A DNA stretch of 44,386 nt from contig CAUJEY010000253.1 in NCBI GenBank assembly GCA_963169325.1, forward strand, positions 1 to 44,386, in the 5' to 3' direction. Shown piece by piece: positions 1-7,517 of the stretch. The first letter of the stretch is position 1. Each line of letters opens with the position of its first letter. The translations under genes and the position numbers were made by a program. The notes under the pieces were generated by a model that was not told the DNA's origin, did no database searches, and saw nothing but the letters and a program-made list of their open reading frames with translations. Source of the stretch: Bacteroidota bacterium. Its GTDB lineage: Bacteria > Bacteroidota > Bacteroidia > Chitinophagales > Saprospiraceae.

Positions 1-1536
1 CGCTTCGGCTTCCACATTAGAGAACCCGAGCAGCCGGAAGTTGCGGCTTTGCAGGTCGCGGTCGTGTATCCGGATGGAGCCGCCGCCGATTTCCACGCCG
101 TTAAGCACCAGGTCGTATGCGTCGGCGCGGATACCTTTCAGTACAGCGTGGTCGTCGGAGTCCAGTTTCGGAATATCGGCCGGTTTAGGCGAGGTGAAGG
201 GGTGGTGCATGGCAAAGAAACGCTGTTCATCTTCGTCCCATTCGAGCAGGGGGAAATCCACCACCCACAGCGGTTTGAATACTTTCGGGTCGCGCAGGCC
301 GAGGCGGTTGCCCATTTCGAGGCGCAGTTCGGAGAGTTGTTTGCGCGTTTTTTCTTCTTCGCCGCAGAGCAGGAAGAGCATATCGCCCGGGTTGGCGCCG
401 CATTGTTGCAGCCAGCCTTTCAGGTCGTCGGGCGAGTAGAATTTATCCACCGAAGATTTGACGCTTCCGTCGGCTTCATATTTCACATACACCAAACCTT
501 TAGCGCCGATTTGCGGGCGTTTCACCCATTCGGTGAGTTCATCAATTTGTTTGCGGCTGTATTCGGCGCAGCCGGGCGCGCAGATCGCCAGCACGGTATC
601 AGCGGTATCGAACACCAGGAAGCCCTTGCCTTTGGCCGTGGCGCTCAGGTCGACGAATTCCATACCGAAACGCAGGTCGGGTTTGTCAGAGCCGAAACGG
701 CGCATAGCCTCATCGTAAGTCATGCGCGGGAAGTCGGACATTTCAACGCCGAGCGTGGTGCTGAAGAGGTGTTTGGTCAGCCCTTCAAAGGTATTCAGGA
801 TGTCTTCCTGGTGGATAAAGGACATTTCGCAGTCGATCTGCGTAAACTCCGGTTGCCGGTCGGCGCGCAGGTCTTCGTCGCGAAAACATTTCACGATCTG
901 GAAATATTTGTCGAAGCCGGCTACCATCAGGATTTGCTTGAAGGTCTGTGGCGATTGCGGCAGGGCGTAAAACTGGCCCTTGTTCATGCGCGAAGGCACC
1001 ACGAAATCGCGGGCGCCCTCGGGGGTGGATTTGATGAGGAAAGGGGTTTCCACTTCAATAAAGCCCTGCCCGGCGAGGTATTGGCGGGTAGCCAGCGCCA
1101 GGTTGGAGCGGAAAATGATATTTTGCTGCACGGCATTGCGGCGCAGGTCGAGGTAGCGGTATTTCATGCGCAGGTCGTCGCCGCCGTCGGTGTCGTCCTG
1201 GATGGTGAAGGGCGGCGTTTTGGCCGTATTGAGCACTTCGAAAGCGGTTACCTGGATTTCGATATCGCCGGTAGCGCGGTTGGGGTTTTTGCTGGTGCGC
1301 TCGCGTACGGTACCCGTAGCCTGGATCACGAATTCGCGGCCCAATTTGCGGGCGCGTTCGCAGAGTCCGGCATTGTCATCCATATCGAACACGAGTTGCG
1401 TGATGCCGTAGCGGTCGCGGAGGTCGACAAATGTGAGGCCGCCCAGGTCGCGGCTGATGGTTACCCAACCGGCTAAGGTGACGGTTTTGCCGGCGTCGGC
1501 GAGGCGGAGATCGTTGCAGGTGTGCGTGCGGTACAT
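1..1536 (-). CDS. aspS: Aspartyl-tRNA synthetase, 3' end cut by window edge
   Basis: Class II aminoacyl-tRNA synthetase that charges tRNA-Asp with aspartate in the cytoplasm. The first 512 codons are present and the frame runs off the left edge. The N-terminal OB-fold anticodon-binding domain (about residues 1-110) starts [16 protein letters not shown] and contains [19 protein letters not shown]. The catalytic core follows, with class II motif 2 ([18 protein letters not shown]) and the region [16 protein letters not shown] that precedes motif 3; motif 3 itself lies outside. A GAD-type insertion domain fits the span between, so this is the long bacterial form. The ATG at 1536 is followed directly by conserved sequence. 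A promoter box at 1612-1619 leaves a leader of about 70 nt that contains a heptad-repeat hairpin. Whether the enzyme is discriminating or also charges tRNA-Asn was not determined. Confidence 0.97.
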   Translation of the reverse strand, partial: MYRTHTCNDLRLADAGKTVTLAGWVTISRDLGGLTFVDLRDRYGITQLVFDMDDNAGLCERARKLGREFVIQATGTVRERTSKNPNRATGDIEIQVTAFEVLNTAKTPPFTIQDDTDGGDDLRMKYRYLDLRRNAVQQNIIFRSNLALATRQYLAGQGFIEVETPFLIKSTPEGARDFVVPSRMNKGQFYALPQSPQTFKQILMVAGFDKYFQIVKCFRDEDLRADRQPEFTQIDCEMSFIHQEDILNTFEGLTKHLFSTTLGVEMSDFPRMTYDEAMRRFGSDKPDLRFGMEFVDLSATAKGKGFLVFDTADTVLAICAPGCAEYSRKQIDELTEWVKRPQIGAKGLVYVKYEADGSVKSSVDKFYSPDDLKGWLQQCGANPGDMLFLLCGEEEKTRKQLSELRLEMGNRLGLRDPKVFKPLWVVDFPLLEWDEDEQRFFAMHHPFTSPKPADIPKLDSDDHAVLKGIRADAYDLVLNGVEIGGGSIRIHDRDLQSRNFRLLGFSNVEAEA

Positions 1537-1541
1537 TTTAC

Positions 1542-1598
1542 AGTTTTGAGTTTTGAGTTTTGGGTTTTGAGTTCACTCGAAACTCAAAACCCAAAACT
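1542..1598. repeat. Heptad-word hairpin in aspS leader
   Basis: Tandem 7-nt words GTTTTGA, GTTTTGA, GTTTTGG, GTTTTGA are followed by their inverted copy. The perfect arms are AGTTTTGGGTTTTGAGTT at 1556-1573 and its exact reverse complement at 1581-1598, with a 7-nt loop. It lies between the inferred aspS transcription start and the ATG at 1536, so it would be transcribed in the leader. It belongs to the recurrent word-repeat class of this window. Confidence 0.85.
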
Positions 1599-1611
1599 TT
1601 GAAAAGGCGCG

Positions 1612-1619
1612 CAAAGGTA
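1612..1619 (-). promoter_or_regulatory. Promoter -7 box for aspS
   Basis: The minus strand reads TACCTTTG, matching the Bacteroidota -7 consensus TAnnTTTG, 76 nt before the aspS ATG. No clear -33 TTG is visible at the usual spacing. Confidence 0.5.
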
Positions 1620-1663
1620 AGGGAAAGCCTTAAAAGAGCGGCACAGGAATAATAATAGTAAAC

Positions 1664-1702
1664 AAAAAGCTCCCCCGGGGAAGTTCCGCCGGAAGAGCTT
1701 TG
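1664..1702 (-). terminator. Possible terminator hairpin
   Basis: Arms AAAGCTC (1666-1672) and GAGCTTT (1695-1701) enclose a GC-rich interior with shorter CCGG pairings. On the minus strand the hairpin ends in GAGCTTTTTG. It lies about 50 nt past the stop of the decayed T9SS tail and upstream of the aspS promoter, where it would insulate aspS. Confidence 0.5.
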
Positions 1703-1751
1703 TCACAAACGTTTTCGCTGATTGGAATCAACGGCCCAATTTTTTGCAAGT

Positions 1752-2024
1752 CTAATGTTTAACTACTTTCCGCACGGTTGTTTGCCCATTCACCTGTGTC
1801 CGCACGAGATAGGTTCCGCTGGGCCATTCGGCCAGTTCGATACGTTGGATGTATTCGCCGGCATCCATCTTTTGTTCACGGAACGATTCCACGGTGCGCC
1901 CCGAAAGGTCCAGTATGTCCAGGCTGACGGTGGCGGGAGCCGGCAATTGTTTAGTTTGATAAAATTTGGTTTGAAACGCTTCAAACCCGACAGGACAAAG
2001 GTGTGGCCCGCAGTTTTCCGAATT
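1752..2024 (-). pseudogene. Remnant of a T9SS type A sorting domain
   Basis: The minus frame encodes LPAPATVSLDILDLSGRTV, later LAEWPSGTYLVRTQVNG, and ends TTVRKVVKH. This is the classic C-terminal signal by which the Type IX system exports proteins across the outer membrane. The rest of the protein is absent: the frame opens just after an in-frame stop (2025-2027), has only about 25 unrelated residues before the domain, lacks the usual PNP motif, and has no ATG or signal peptide. A short TTG-started product from 1946 is possible, but without a signal peptide it could not reach the secretion machine. The best reading is the surviving 3' end of a deleted cargo gene. A terminator-like hairpin follows at 1664-1702. 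The stretch 2025-2156 upstream shows nothing recognisable. Confidence 0.7.
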
Positions 2025-2156
2025 TTACCCTGAAAACCGTGATTTTGGGAAAATACCTGAGATGAATGAAAGTTAGGAGGATGCCAGGAATACGTCTCCT
2101 TGATAACAGCGAGTCCTCTGCATTTTCAGGGAGAGTGCTGCGTTGCCAACCCTTAT

Positions 2157-2537
2157 TTAGTTATTCCGTAGTCGAATGCGAACCAATTCGCCTGTATTTT
2201 CAGCAACCAAAATAAATGGAATTGTAAAATCCAGGTTGGCATCGAGAATGGCCAGAATGCTTTCAATATGCACTTCGGGTGATTCGTGCCCTGGCCTCAA
2301 ATAAATTATGCCATAATAAGGCATTTTATCTCGAAATATCAGTGTACCGAAATCGCTATCCTGAGAAATAATGACGCGCTGCTGCAAATAGGATTGTTCT
2401 ATAATAGCCGCGTCTGAAAGCCGAAACAACCGTTCTTCTTTTATATCAAAAACATCAAAACCTGCAGAACGTAAAATCATTACGAGTTCTGCATCAATAT
2501 TTTCGTCGGTCAAAAAACGGAATTCTTGAATACTCAT
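2157..2537 (-). CDS. DUF5615 PIN-like protein, probable toxin
   Basis: A 126-residue protein with the DUF5615/Mut7-C PIN-like fold. The N-terminus FLTDENIDAELVMILRSAGF places an acidic pair where PIN nucleases bind metal, and IISQDSDFGTLIF carries the second conserved Asp set. Family knowledge: these are small VapC-like putative ribonucleases, nearly always encoded directly after a DUF433 protein. Here the ATG overlaps the stop of the upstream DUF433 gene by 4 nt (ATGA), implying translational coupling. Metal-dependent RNA cleavage and toxicity are inferred from the family and not shown by this sequence. The start MSIQEF is the only sensible one. Confidence 0.85.
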   Translation of the reverse strand: MSIQEFRFLTDENIDAELVMILRSAGFDVFDIKEERLFRLSDAAIIEQSYLQQRVIISQDSDFGTLIFRDKMPYYGIIYLRPGHESPEVHIESILAILDANLDFTIPFILVAENTGELVRIRLRNN

Positions 2538-2779
2538 GCAGGCGAATGTGTGCGTACTTCAATGACAACTTCGTTCCGAGCAAAGCGAGCTGCATAGCGG
2601 ATAGCTTCCATGACCAGCTCCGGAGTCAGCAAAGGGTGCTTTCGGGCAATACTCTCTGCTGTGCCACCTGTACCCAGCCAATCCATAATTAACTCCACGC
2701 TTATCCGTGTACCAGCGATGCAGGGTTTGCCATTCAGAATTTCTGGATCTGAGATTATATTAGGAAATGCGTAAGTCAT
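2534..2779 (-). CDS. DUF433 protein, probable antitoxin
   Basis: An 81-residue DUF433 protein. The pattern ISDPEILNGKPCIAGTRISV, then LIMDWLGTGGTAESIARKHP and LTPELVMEAIRYAARF, is the family signature, a winged/homeodomain-like helix-turn-helix. It precedes the DUF5615 gene with a 4-nt overlap, the usual order for this toxin-antitoxin-like pair. By analogy it would neutralise the PIN-like partner and may autoregulate the operon. A TATTTTTG -7 box lies 17 nt upstream of the ATG. The pair sits between the TonB receptor cassette and the decayed T9SS tail, a plausible accessory insertion point. Confidence 0.85.
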   Translation of the reverse strand: MTYAFPNIISDPEILNGKPCIAGTRISVELIMDWLGTGGTAESIARKHPLLTPELVMEAIRYAARFARNEVVIEVRTHSPA

Positions 2780-2796
2780 CTGAAATTATTTTTACA

Positions 2797-2804
2797 CAAA
2801 AATA
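2797..2804 (-). promoter_or_regulatory. Candidate -7 box for DUF433-DUF5615
   Basis: The minus strand reads TATTTTTG (TAnnTTTG) 17 nt upstream of the DUF433 ATG, implying a leader of roughly 10 nt. The flanks are A/T homopolymers, so a chance match is possible. Confidence 0.35.
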
Positions 2805-2859
2805 GGTTTTTTTTAAGAAAAAAATTACCCTCAGGGCATGGTATAATGTTTATCCCCCC

Positions 2860-5520
2860 TCACCACCGCAACAACAAAAATAAATTCACCATCCGCCCAA
2901 GCAATGCCCGCTCCACGGCGCCGGCGCCGTACCCGTCGGGTTGGCCCTGATCGTCGAATCGCGGTTCCGGAAAAAACTCCCGGCTTTGCAGGTTTACGTG
3001 GTTGAAGAGGTTGAATGCCGAGAGGCCGATTGTACCCTGCAGGCGTTTTTGTCCGCCAAAATGGTATTGCGCGCTGAAATCCACCCGCGAATAGTAAGGC
3101 AGGCGGGCGCTGTTGCGCGGACCGTAGGCCACTATGGCGGTTTGTGTACTGTCGACGGCGATACCTGTGGGCGGCGTGTAGGGTCGCCCGGAGTGCGCGC
3201 TCCAGGTCATGGAAAAAAGCCAACGTTTGACGGCTAAATGGTGTGCCCAGCCGATGGCCCGGCGCTGATCGAAATCAGCGGGAAAGGCTTGTCCGTTATT
3301 TAGGGAATCGAACTGCACGTCGGCCTGGCTTGCCGTGTAGCTCAGCCATTGGGTGTAGGGCCCCCAGCGTTTGCGCAGCATCATTTCCAGGCCGCCGGCC
3401 GTTTGGGTTCCCCGGAGGTTCCACCGGGCTTGCGACACGCCGTTGAAGCGTAAATTAGCGCCGGTGAGCGGTTCCTGTGCTTTTCCGTACACCTCCACAT
3501 CGAGGAGCCAACCCTTTTTATCAAAAGAAAAACCCGCCGATACCTGCCGGCTGCGCAACACGGGCAGCTGATAGTTTTCGTCGGTGGTGAGCCAGACTTC
3601 GTTGTTCAGGCCCAGGTTGTTGGGCACATACACCCGCCGCATAAACTGGTGGAATGTGCCTGCCGAAGCTTTCAGCCGGAAGTGGGGCCCGGTTTGCCAT
3701 TGCGCGGAGAGTCTCGGTTCCCAGTACGATTGTGTGGAATAGTTAAACGTGGTATGCCGGAGCCCGGCTTCAAGGTACCAGTGCGCGCTGTCGCCCAAAC
3801 GCCAGATACCGTAGAAGGAAGATTGGTTGGAAGGCAGGTCCGTCCGGATTTCGGCAGAGTCGGCAGGGGGGATGGCGGCACTTCGTCGGTCGAGAAACAA
3901 GTTGCCGGTTTTTACCGCCTGGAAACCGAATTGCAGGTGCTGGCGCCGGGACAAACGGTAATGGTTATCGAAGCGGAAGGAGCCTTCGCGCAGGGTATTT
4001 TCCTGGTAATGCCGGTATTGGGCTACATCGGTCGAATCAAAAGTGCCACCGAAGCGGTACGTGCTTTGGTAGTTGCTTATCGCAAACCGCCATTCGGAAG
4101 TATAGCGGTCGGTCCAGTCGTGGCGCAGGCGCACCCCGAGGCCGGTGTTTCCGATGTTCACGGTATCGCCGCCGGCAAAGTAATAGCCGAAACGGCGCAG
4201 GTCCAGTTCCCGGCGGTAGCGCAGTTCGTCGAAACCGCCGTACATGCTCAGGTCGAACAGCGTACGGCTATTGGGTTGCCACCACAGTTTCAGGTTGCCG
4301 TCGCTGAAGGCCGAAACGGGGGTTATTTTATAGGTTTGTTGCAGCAGGGAATCGCCTTGCTGGGTTTCCTGGTCGCCACTGATGCGGGAATTTTGAGTCG
4401 CAAAACCGAAAAGTTGCTGGTACGATTTATTTTGTACCAGGTCGGAAAAAGCATACCGCCCCGCCAGCAGCAACCCGCCTTTTTTGCGAAACAAGGGTGT
4501 TTCTACGGAAAAATAGGAATTAACAAAGTTGATACCGGCGGAATAGCGGGCGCGTTCCAGCGGGCCGGTCTCTGTGCGCATGTCGATGAGGCTCGACACG
4601 CGCCCGCCGTAGTCGGCGCTGAAATTACCTTTCCACACATTCACCCGATCCACCACATAAGGGTTGAGCGCCGAGATGAGGCCGAAAAGATGTCCGGTGT
4701 GGTATATCGGGATACCTTCCCAGAGGATAAGATTCTGATCGGGGCTGCCGCCGCGCACCAGCAGTTCGTCGGCTTTATCGCCTTCGTTGGTGATGCCGGG
4801 CAGGAACTGGATCATGCGGAAGGGGTCGGGTTCGCCGAGGCTGGGCACGAGGCCGCCGCGTCCGGGGCGAAACTCCGGGGCGCCGCCTTCCGCCGGCAGG
4901 TTGAAGGCTTCGATGGCCCGGTCGGTGATGGTGATTTCCACCAATTCGCGGCTGGCGGGCCGCAACGGCACGTCGGGACAAGATTGCCGGAGCAACGTCG
5001 CCGCCGGCAGACGCAGCGTCCGGTAGCCCAGCACCCGGATCAGCAGGGTATCCGTTTGAGCCAGATCGGCGGTCATTTTCAGGGAAAACCGTCCGTTGTC
5101 GTCGCTTTGGCCGCCGCTGCCGGCCCGGACCGAAAAAATGCTGGCATACGGCAGGGCTTCGCGCGTTTCGGCGTCCACTAAGCGGGCGCAGAGGGTGACC
5201 GGCGGCGCTGGCTCGGGGCGTTCGAGGATGAGCACATGCCGCTCGCGCACGATCTCGGCGGTCAGCGGCGTTTCGCGCAGCAGGATGGCGAATGCCTCCG
5301 CCGGTTTTTTATGGGTAAATGCCGCCGTGACACGCAGATTTTTGACCAAAGCGGGGTCGTAGGAAACGGTGATACCGCCCGATTTTTCCAGGGCGCGGAA
5401 GGCATCGGCGAGGGGCGTGTCGCGGAAATCGGCGCTGAGGAGGGGTTGGGCCCCGGCACTCAGGGCGATACAAAAAAGGGCAAATGCCAGAACTGCAAAA
5501 CGCCTGCCGGGTGGCTGCAT
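2860..5520 (-). CDS. TonB-dependent outer-membrane receptor with STN domain
   Basis: An 886-residue outer-membrane active transporter driven by TonB-ExbBD. Order: signal peptide (about 1-24, ending SAGAQ); secretin/TonB short N-terminal domain (about 30-98, FRDTPLADAFRALEKSGGITV), the part that contacts an anti-sigma factor; carboxypeptidase-regulatory-like beta-sandwich (about 105-190, VDAETREALPYASIFS); plug (about 205-320, ending DYGGRVSSLIDMRTE); then the beta-barrel ending in an aromatic residue (FLLLRW). It follows fecR by 23 nt, completing a FecI-FecR-FecA-like signalling cassette in which ligand binding at the receptor releases the sigma factor. Substrate cannot be told from the sequence; no iron-specific box was seen. 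The signal peptide supports the ATG at 5520. Confidence 0.93.
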   Translation of the reverse strand: MQPPGRRFAVLAFALFCIALSAGAQPLLSADFRDTPLADAFRALEKSGGITVSYDPALVKNLRVTAAFTHKKPAEAFAILLRETPLTAEIVRERHVLILERPEPAPPVTLCARLVDAETREALPYASIFSVRAGSGGQSDDNGRFSLKMTADLAQTDTLLIRVLGYRTLRLPAATLLRQSCPDVPLRPASRELVEITITDRAIEAFNLPAEGGAPEFRPGRGGLVPSLGEPDPFRMIQFLPGITNEGDKADELLVRGGSPDQNLILWEGIPIYHTGHLFGLISALNPYVVDRVNVWKGNFSADYGGRVSSLIDMRTETGPLERARYSAGINFVNSYFSVETPLFRKKGGLLLAGRYAFSDLVQNKSYQQLFGFATQNSRISGDQETQQGDSLLQQTYKITPVSAFSDGNLKLWWQPNSRTLFDLSMYGGFDELRYRRELDLRRFGYYFAGGDTVNIGNTGLGVRLRHDWTDRYTSEWRFAISNYQSTYRFGGTFDSTDVAQYRHYQENTLREGSFRFDNHYRLSRRQHLQFGFQAVKTGNLFLDRRSAAIPPADSAEIRTDLPSNQSSFYGIWRLGDSAHWYLEAGLRHTTFNYSTQSYWEPRLSAQWQTGPHFRLKASAGTFHQFMRRVYVPNNLGLNNEVWLTTDENYQLPVLRSRQVSAGFSFDKKGWLLDVEVYGKAQEPLTGANLRFNGVSQARWNLRGTQTAGGLEMMLRKRWGPYTQWLSYTASQADVQFDSLNNGQAFPADFDQRRAIGWAHHLAVKRWLFSMTWSAHSGRPYTPPTGIAVDSTQTAIVAYGPRNSARLPYYSRVDFSAQYHFGGQKRLQGTIGLSAFNLFNHVNLQSREFFPEPRFDDQGQPDGYGAGAVERALLGRMVNLFLLLRW

Positions 5521-5543
5521 AAATATTTTTTTTCAACAGGATA

Positions 5544-6479
5544 TTACTCTTCCCCCGAAATCCGCACCAGCTTTCCATCCACCTTATAGGTCAGTCCCAT
5601 CGGATCGCACACCATACGCAGTGCCACCGGCAGATCGCCATAAATAAAAGCGCCGGTGAAGCGCCGGCCTTCGGTACCGGAAGTTTCGATTTTGATGTTG
5701 TATTGCCGTTGCAGTTCCGCCACCACCTCATAAAAAGGTACGTTGGCAAACCGGCTTTCGCCCTGCATCCAGCCCGGCCAGGAGTCGGTGATGGCGCCCA
5801 GCGGTTGCCAACTGCCATTGCGGGCAACGGCTTTTTGGGTAGCGCGCAAGGCTTGTTTGGCGCCGGAAGGCACCGCTGCCTGCACCAGACCTTCGTAGCA
5901 GGCTACGTCGAACGAACTGCCGCGATAACGCACGGTAAAACTGGTGCCGAGTACCGATACGCTGCCGCCGGAGGTTTCCACGGTGAACGGCGCGCCTTTT
6001 TTTACGGTAAAAAAAGCCTCGCCGATGAGTCGCACCCGGCGCTCCTCACTCCATTTTTGGGTATATATTTCCACCGACGAAACGGCATTGAGCCGCACGG
6101 TGGAGCCGTCCGGCAGGGTCGTTGTTTTTTGTTCGCCGGTAGTGGTGGCTACAATCGCCGGCGCTGCCGGCAAGGGATTCCACCAAAGCGTCCAGGCAAA
6201 TACGGCCAGCGCAACCACTGCGGCGGCGGCTACTGCCCACTTCAACCAATATTGACGGCCGCCGCCGGTCCGGATGCGCTGCTTAGTAGTCAAACCGGGC
6301 GCCAGCCGGTCCCACATCGCCTGCGTCCCGGCATCGGGCAATTGTAATCCCCCGGCAGCCTCCACGATCTGCCGGAATACCGGAAAATCCGGATGCTGCT
6401 CCAACGCCTGCCGCTCGGCATCGCTGAGTTCGCCGCTGAGCCAGCGGGCAAGTAGCGTATCATCCTGGAAGGTGTTCAT
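5544..6479 (-). CDS. FecR family anti-sigma factor
   Basis: A 311-residue inner-membrane regulator. The cytoplasmic N-terminal part (about 1-76) should bind the sigma factor. One membrane segment follows (about 78-100, WAVAAAAVVALAVFAWTLWW), then a periplasmic FecR domain (about 112-205, TTTLPDGSTVRLNAVSSVE) and a C-terminal DUF4974 domain (about 240-311, NVPFYEVVAELQRQYNIKIE), which resembles the STN fold of the partner receptor. The chosen start is MNTFQDDTLL. A longer frame back to 6533 would only translate the palindrome at 6488-6559, giving a spurious N-terminus. The gene follows the ECF sigma gene across a 261-nt gap holding two palindromes and precedes the TonB receptor by 23 nt. Confidence 0.93.
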   Translation of the reverse strand: MNTFQDDTLLARWLSGELSDAERQALEQHPDFPVFRQIVEAAGGLQLPDAGTQAMWDRLAPGLTTKQRIRTGGGRQYWLKWAVAAAAVVALAVFAWTLWWNPLPAAPAIVATTTGEQKTTTLPDGSTVRLNAVSSVEIYTQKWSEERRVRLIGEAFFTVKKGAPFTVETSGGSVSVLGTSFTVRYRGSSFDVACYEGLVQAAVPSGAKQALRATQKAVARNGSWQPLGAITDSWPGWMQGESRFANVPFYEVVAELQRQYNIKIETSGTEGRRFTGAFIYGDLPVALRMVCDPMGLTYKVDGKLVRISGEE

Positions 6480-6487
6480 GTCTCGGG

Positions 6488-6559
6488 AATGTTTTTTCCA
6501 GGACTCCCCTAAATTGATTTTTGAAAAAATCAATTTAGGGGAGTCCTGGAAAAAACATT
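6488..6559. repeat. Perfect palindrome, 35-bp arms, at fecR start
   Basis: The arm at 6488-6522 is the exact reverse complement of 6525-6559, with GA between. The innermost core is AAATTGATTTTT. The palindrome begins 8 nt upstream of the fecR ATG, so the fecR mRNA leader would carry a hairpin right where ribosomes load. The core AAATTGATTTT and the outermost AATG recur in the second palindrome at 6673-6745, although the rest of the arms differ. Confidence 0.95.
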
Positions 6560-6672
6560 TACAATTTTATTCGTGAATTAGATAACCGCATATAAAACGA
6601 AAGCCGGCATAAAAACCCTACTTCACGCTGTTGAATATTTGTAAAACACTATTTCTGATTTTAAAATCTGTA

Positions 6673-6745
6673 AATGAATTTGTTAAGCGGGATCAAAAAT
6701 TGATTTTCTAAAAATCAATTTTTGATCCCGCTTAACAAATTCATT
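6673..6745. repeat. Perfect palindrome, 35-bp arms, at sigma gene stop
   Basis: The arm at 6673-6707 is the exact reverse complement of 6711-6745, with CTA between. It overlaps the stop codon of the ECF sigma gene (6741-6743). A transcript of the sigma gene would form a 35-bp hairpin immediately at its stop, without a strong U-tract after it. It shares the AAATTGATTTT core with the palindrome at 6488-6559. The 113 nt between them are AT-rich and show no gene. Confidence 0.95.
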
Positions 6746-7256
6746 CCCCGCCTAAAAAACAATTTCGCAATTCCACCAGCGCCCCGTGCATCCGTTTTTC
6801 CACGGCTTTCACGCTGAGACCGAGGCGTTCGGCTATTTCGGCGTAGGTGAGTTTGTCCACACGGTTCATCAAAAAAACGATCCGCTGCCCTTCCGGCAAC
6901 TGCGCCAGTGCGGACGTTAATTTATCTTGTAATTCTTTTGTTTCCAAATCGTGGTCGGCGCCCGGCACGCCGGCCGGCACGACTCTTTCCGCATACTGTA
7001 TAAACTTGAAGCTGACCTGCTGGCGCCGGGTTTCGTCGAGAAAAAGGTGGTTAGCCACGGTGTAGAGAAAACTTTTCGCTTTATCCGGCGGCACGGCCTG
7101 GCAATTTTTCCACAGCCTTAAAAACGACTCCTGCACCGCGTCTTCCGCGCCTGACCAATCACCAGAGCGGAAAAACACGAAATGCCGCAAGGGTGCAGCA
7201 TAGCGAAAAAACAACTCGCGGAATGTGGAAGGGTGGCAGGTATCGTGTTCCATCAT
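6741..7256 (-). CDS. ECF RNA polymerase sigma factor, FecI-like
   Basis: A 171-residue sigma-70 family extracytoplasmic-function factor. Region 2 is seen in LFFRYAAPLRHFVFFRSGDW and EDAVQESFLRLWKN. Region 4 is LAQLPEGQRIVFLMNRVDK followed by the helix-turn-helix YAEIAERLGLSVKAVEKRMH. The length is normal and there is no extra C-terminal domain. It is the first gene of the sigma-FecR-TonB receptor cassette and would direct transcription of that cassette when the anti-sigma factor is released. Two adjacent ATG codons (7256 and 7253) are equally plausible starts. The stop codon is inside a 35-bp-arm palindrome, which may uncouple sigma from anti-sigma expression. Confidence 0.95.
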   Translation of the reverse strand: MMEHDTCHPSTFRELFFRYAAPLRHFVFFRSGDWSGAEDAVQESFLRLWKNCQAVPPDKAKSFLYTVANHLFLDETRRQQVSFKFIQYAERVVPAGVPGADHDLETKELQDKLTSALAQLPEGQRIVFLMNRVDKLTYAEIAERLGLSVKAVEKRMHGALVELRNCFLGGE

Positions 7257-7282
7257 CGGCAGAAACGGATTAGGTGGTTAAT

Positions 7283-7432
7283 AGGTTTGAGGGTTTGGAG
7301 GTTTGGAGGTTTGGGGGTTTGGAGGTTTCTGGTTTGAAGGTTTGAGGGTTACTGGTTGTAGAGGGCTCTGTCAACCATTCCCCCTCAAACCTTCAAACCA
7401 GAAACCTCCAAACCCCCAAACCCCCAAACAAC
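7283..7432. repeat. GTTTGRRG word repeat with inverted copy
   Basis: Ten successive units of 7-8 nt (GTTTGAGG, GTTTGGAG twice, GTTTGGGG, GTTTGGAG, GTTTCTG, GTTTGAAG, GTTTGAGG, GTTACTG, GTTGTAG) are followed after a short spacer by the inverted copy. The perfect 40-bp arms are 7309-7348 and 7382-7421. The element fills the divergent gap between the sigma gene and DUF1800, where promoters for both must lie. The same words, including GTTTCTG then GTTTGAAG, recur at 44170-44248. Confidence 0.9.
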
Positions 7433-7517
7433 GCATCAACACAAAAAAAATTACCTCCATTGGTAGGGTGCCCCGTGTCTTTTCCCGTTTTTAGCGGAAA
7501 CTAAATCCACCCTGCGT

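Noticed and set aside
49-1476. Long plus-strand open frame of 475 codons
   Set aside because: It is the antisense shadow of aspS; the minus strand encodes clear class II synthetase motifs.
3649-5181. Long plus-strand open frame of 510 codons
   Set aside because: Shadow of the TonB receptor on the minus strand; no domain signature in the plus frame.
7303-7494. Short plus-strand ORF between sigma gene and DUF1800
   Set aside because: It only translates the GTTTGRRG word repeat and its inverse; the peptide is low-complexity Pro/Asn/Gln.
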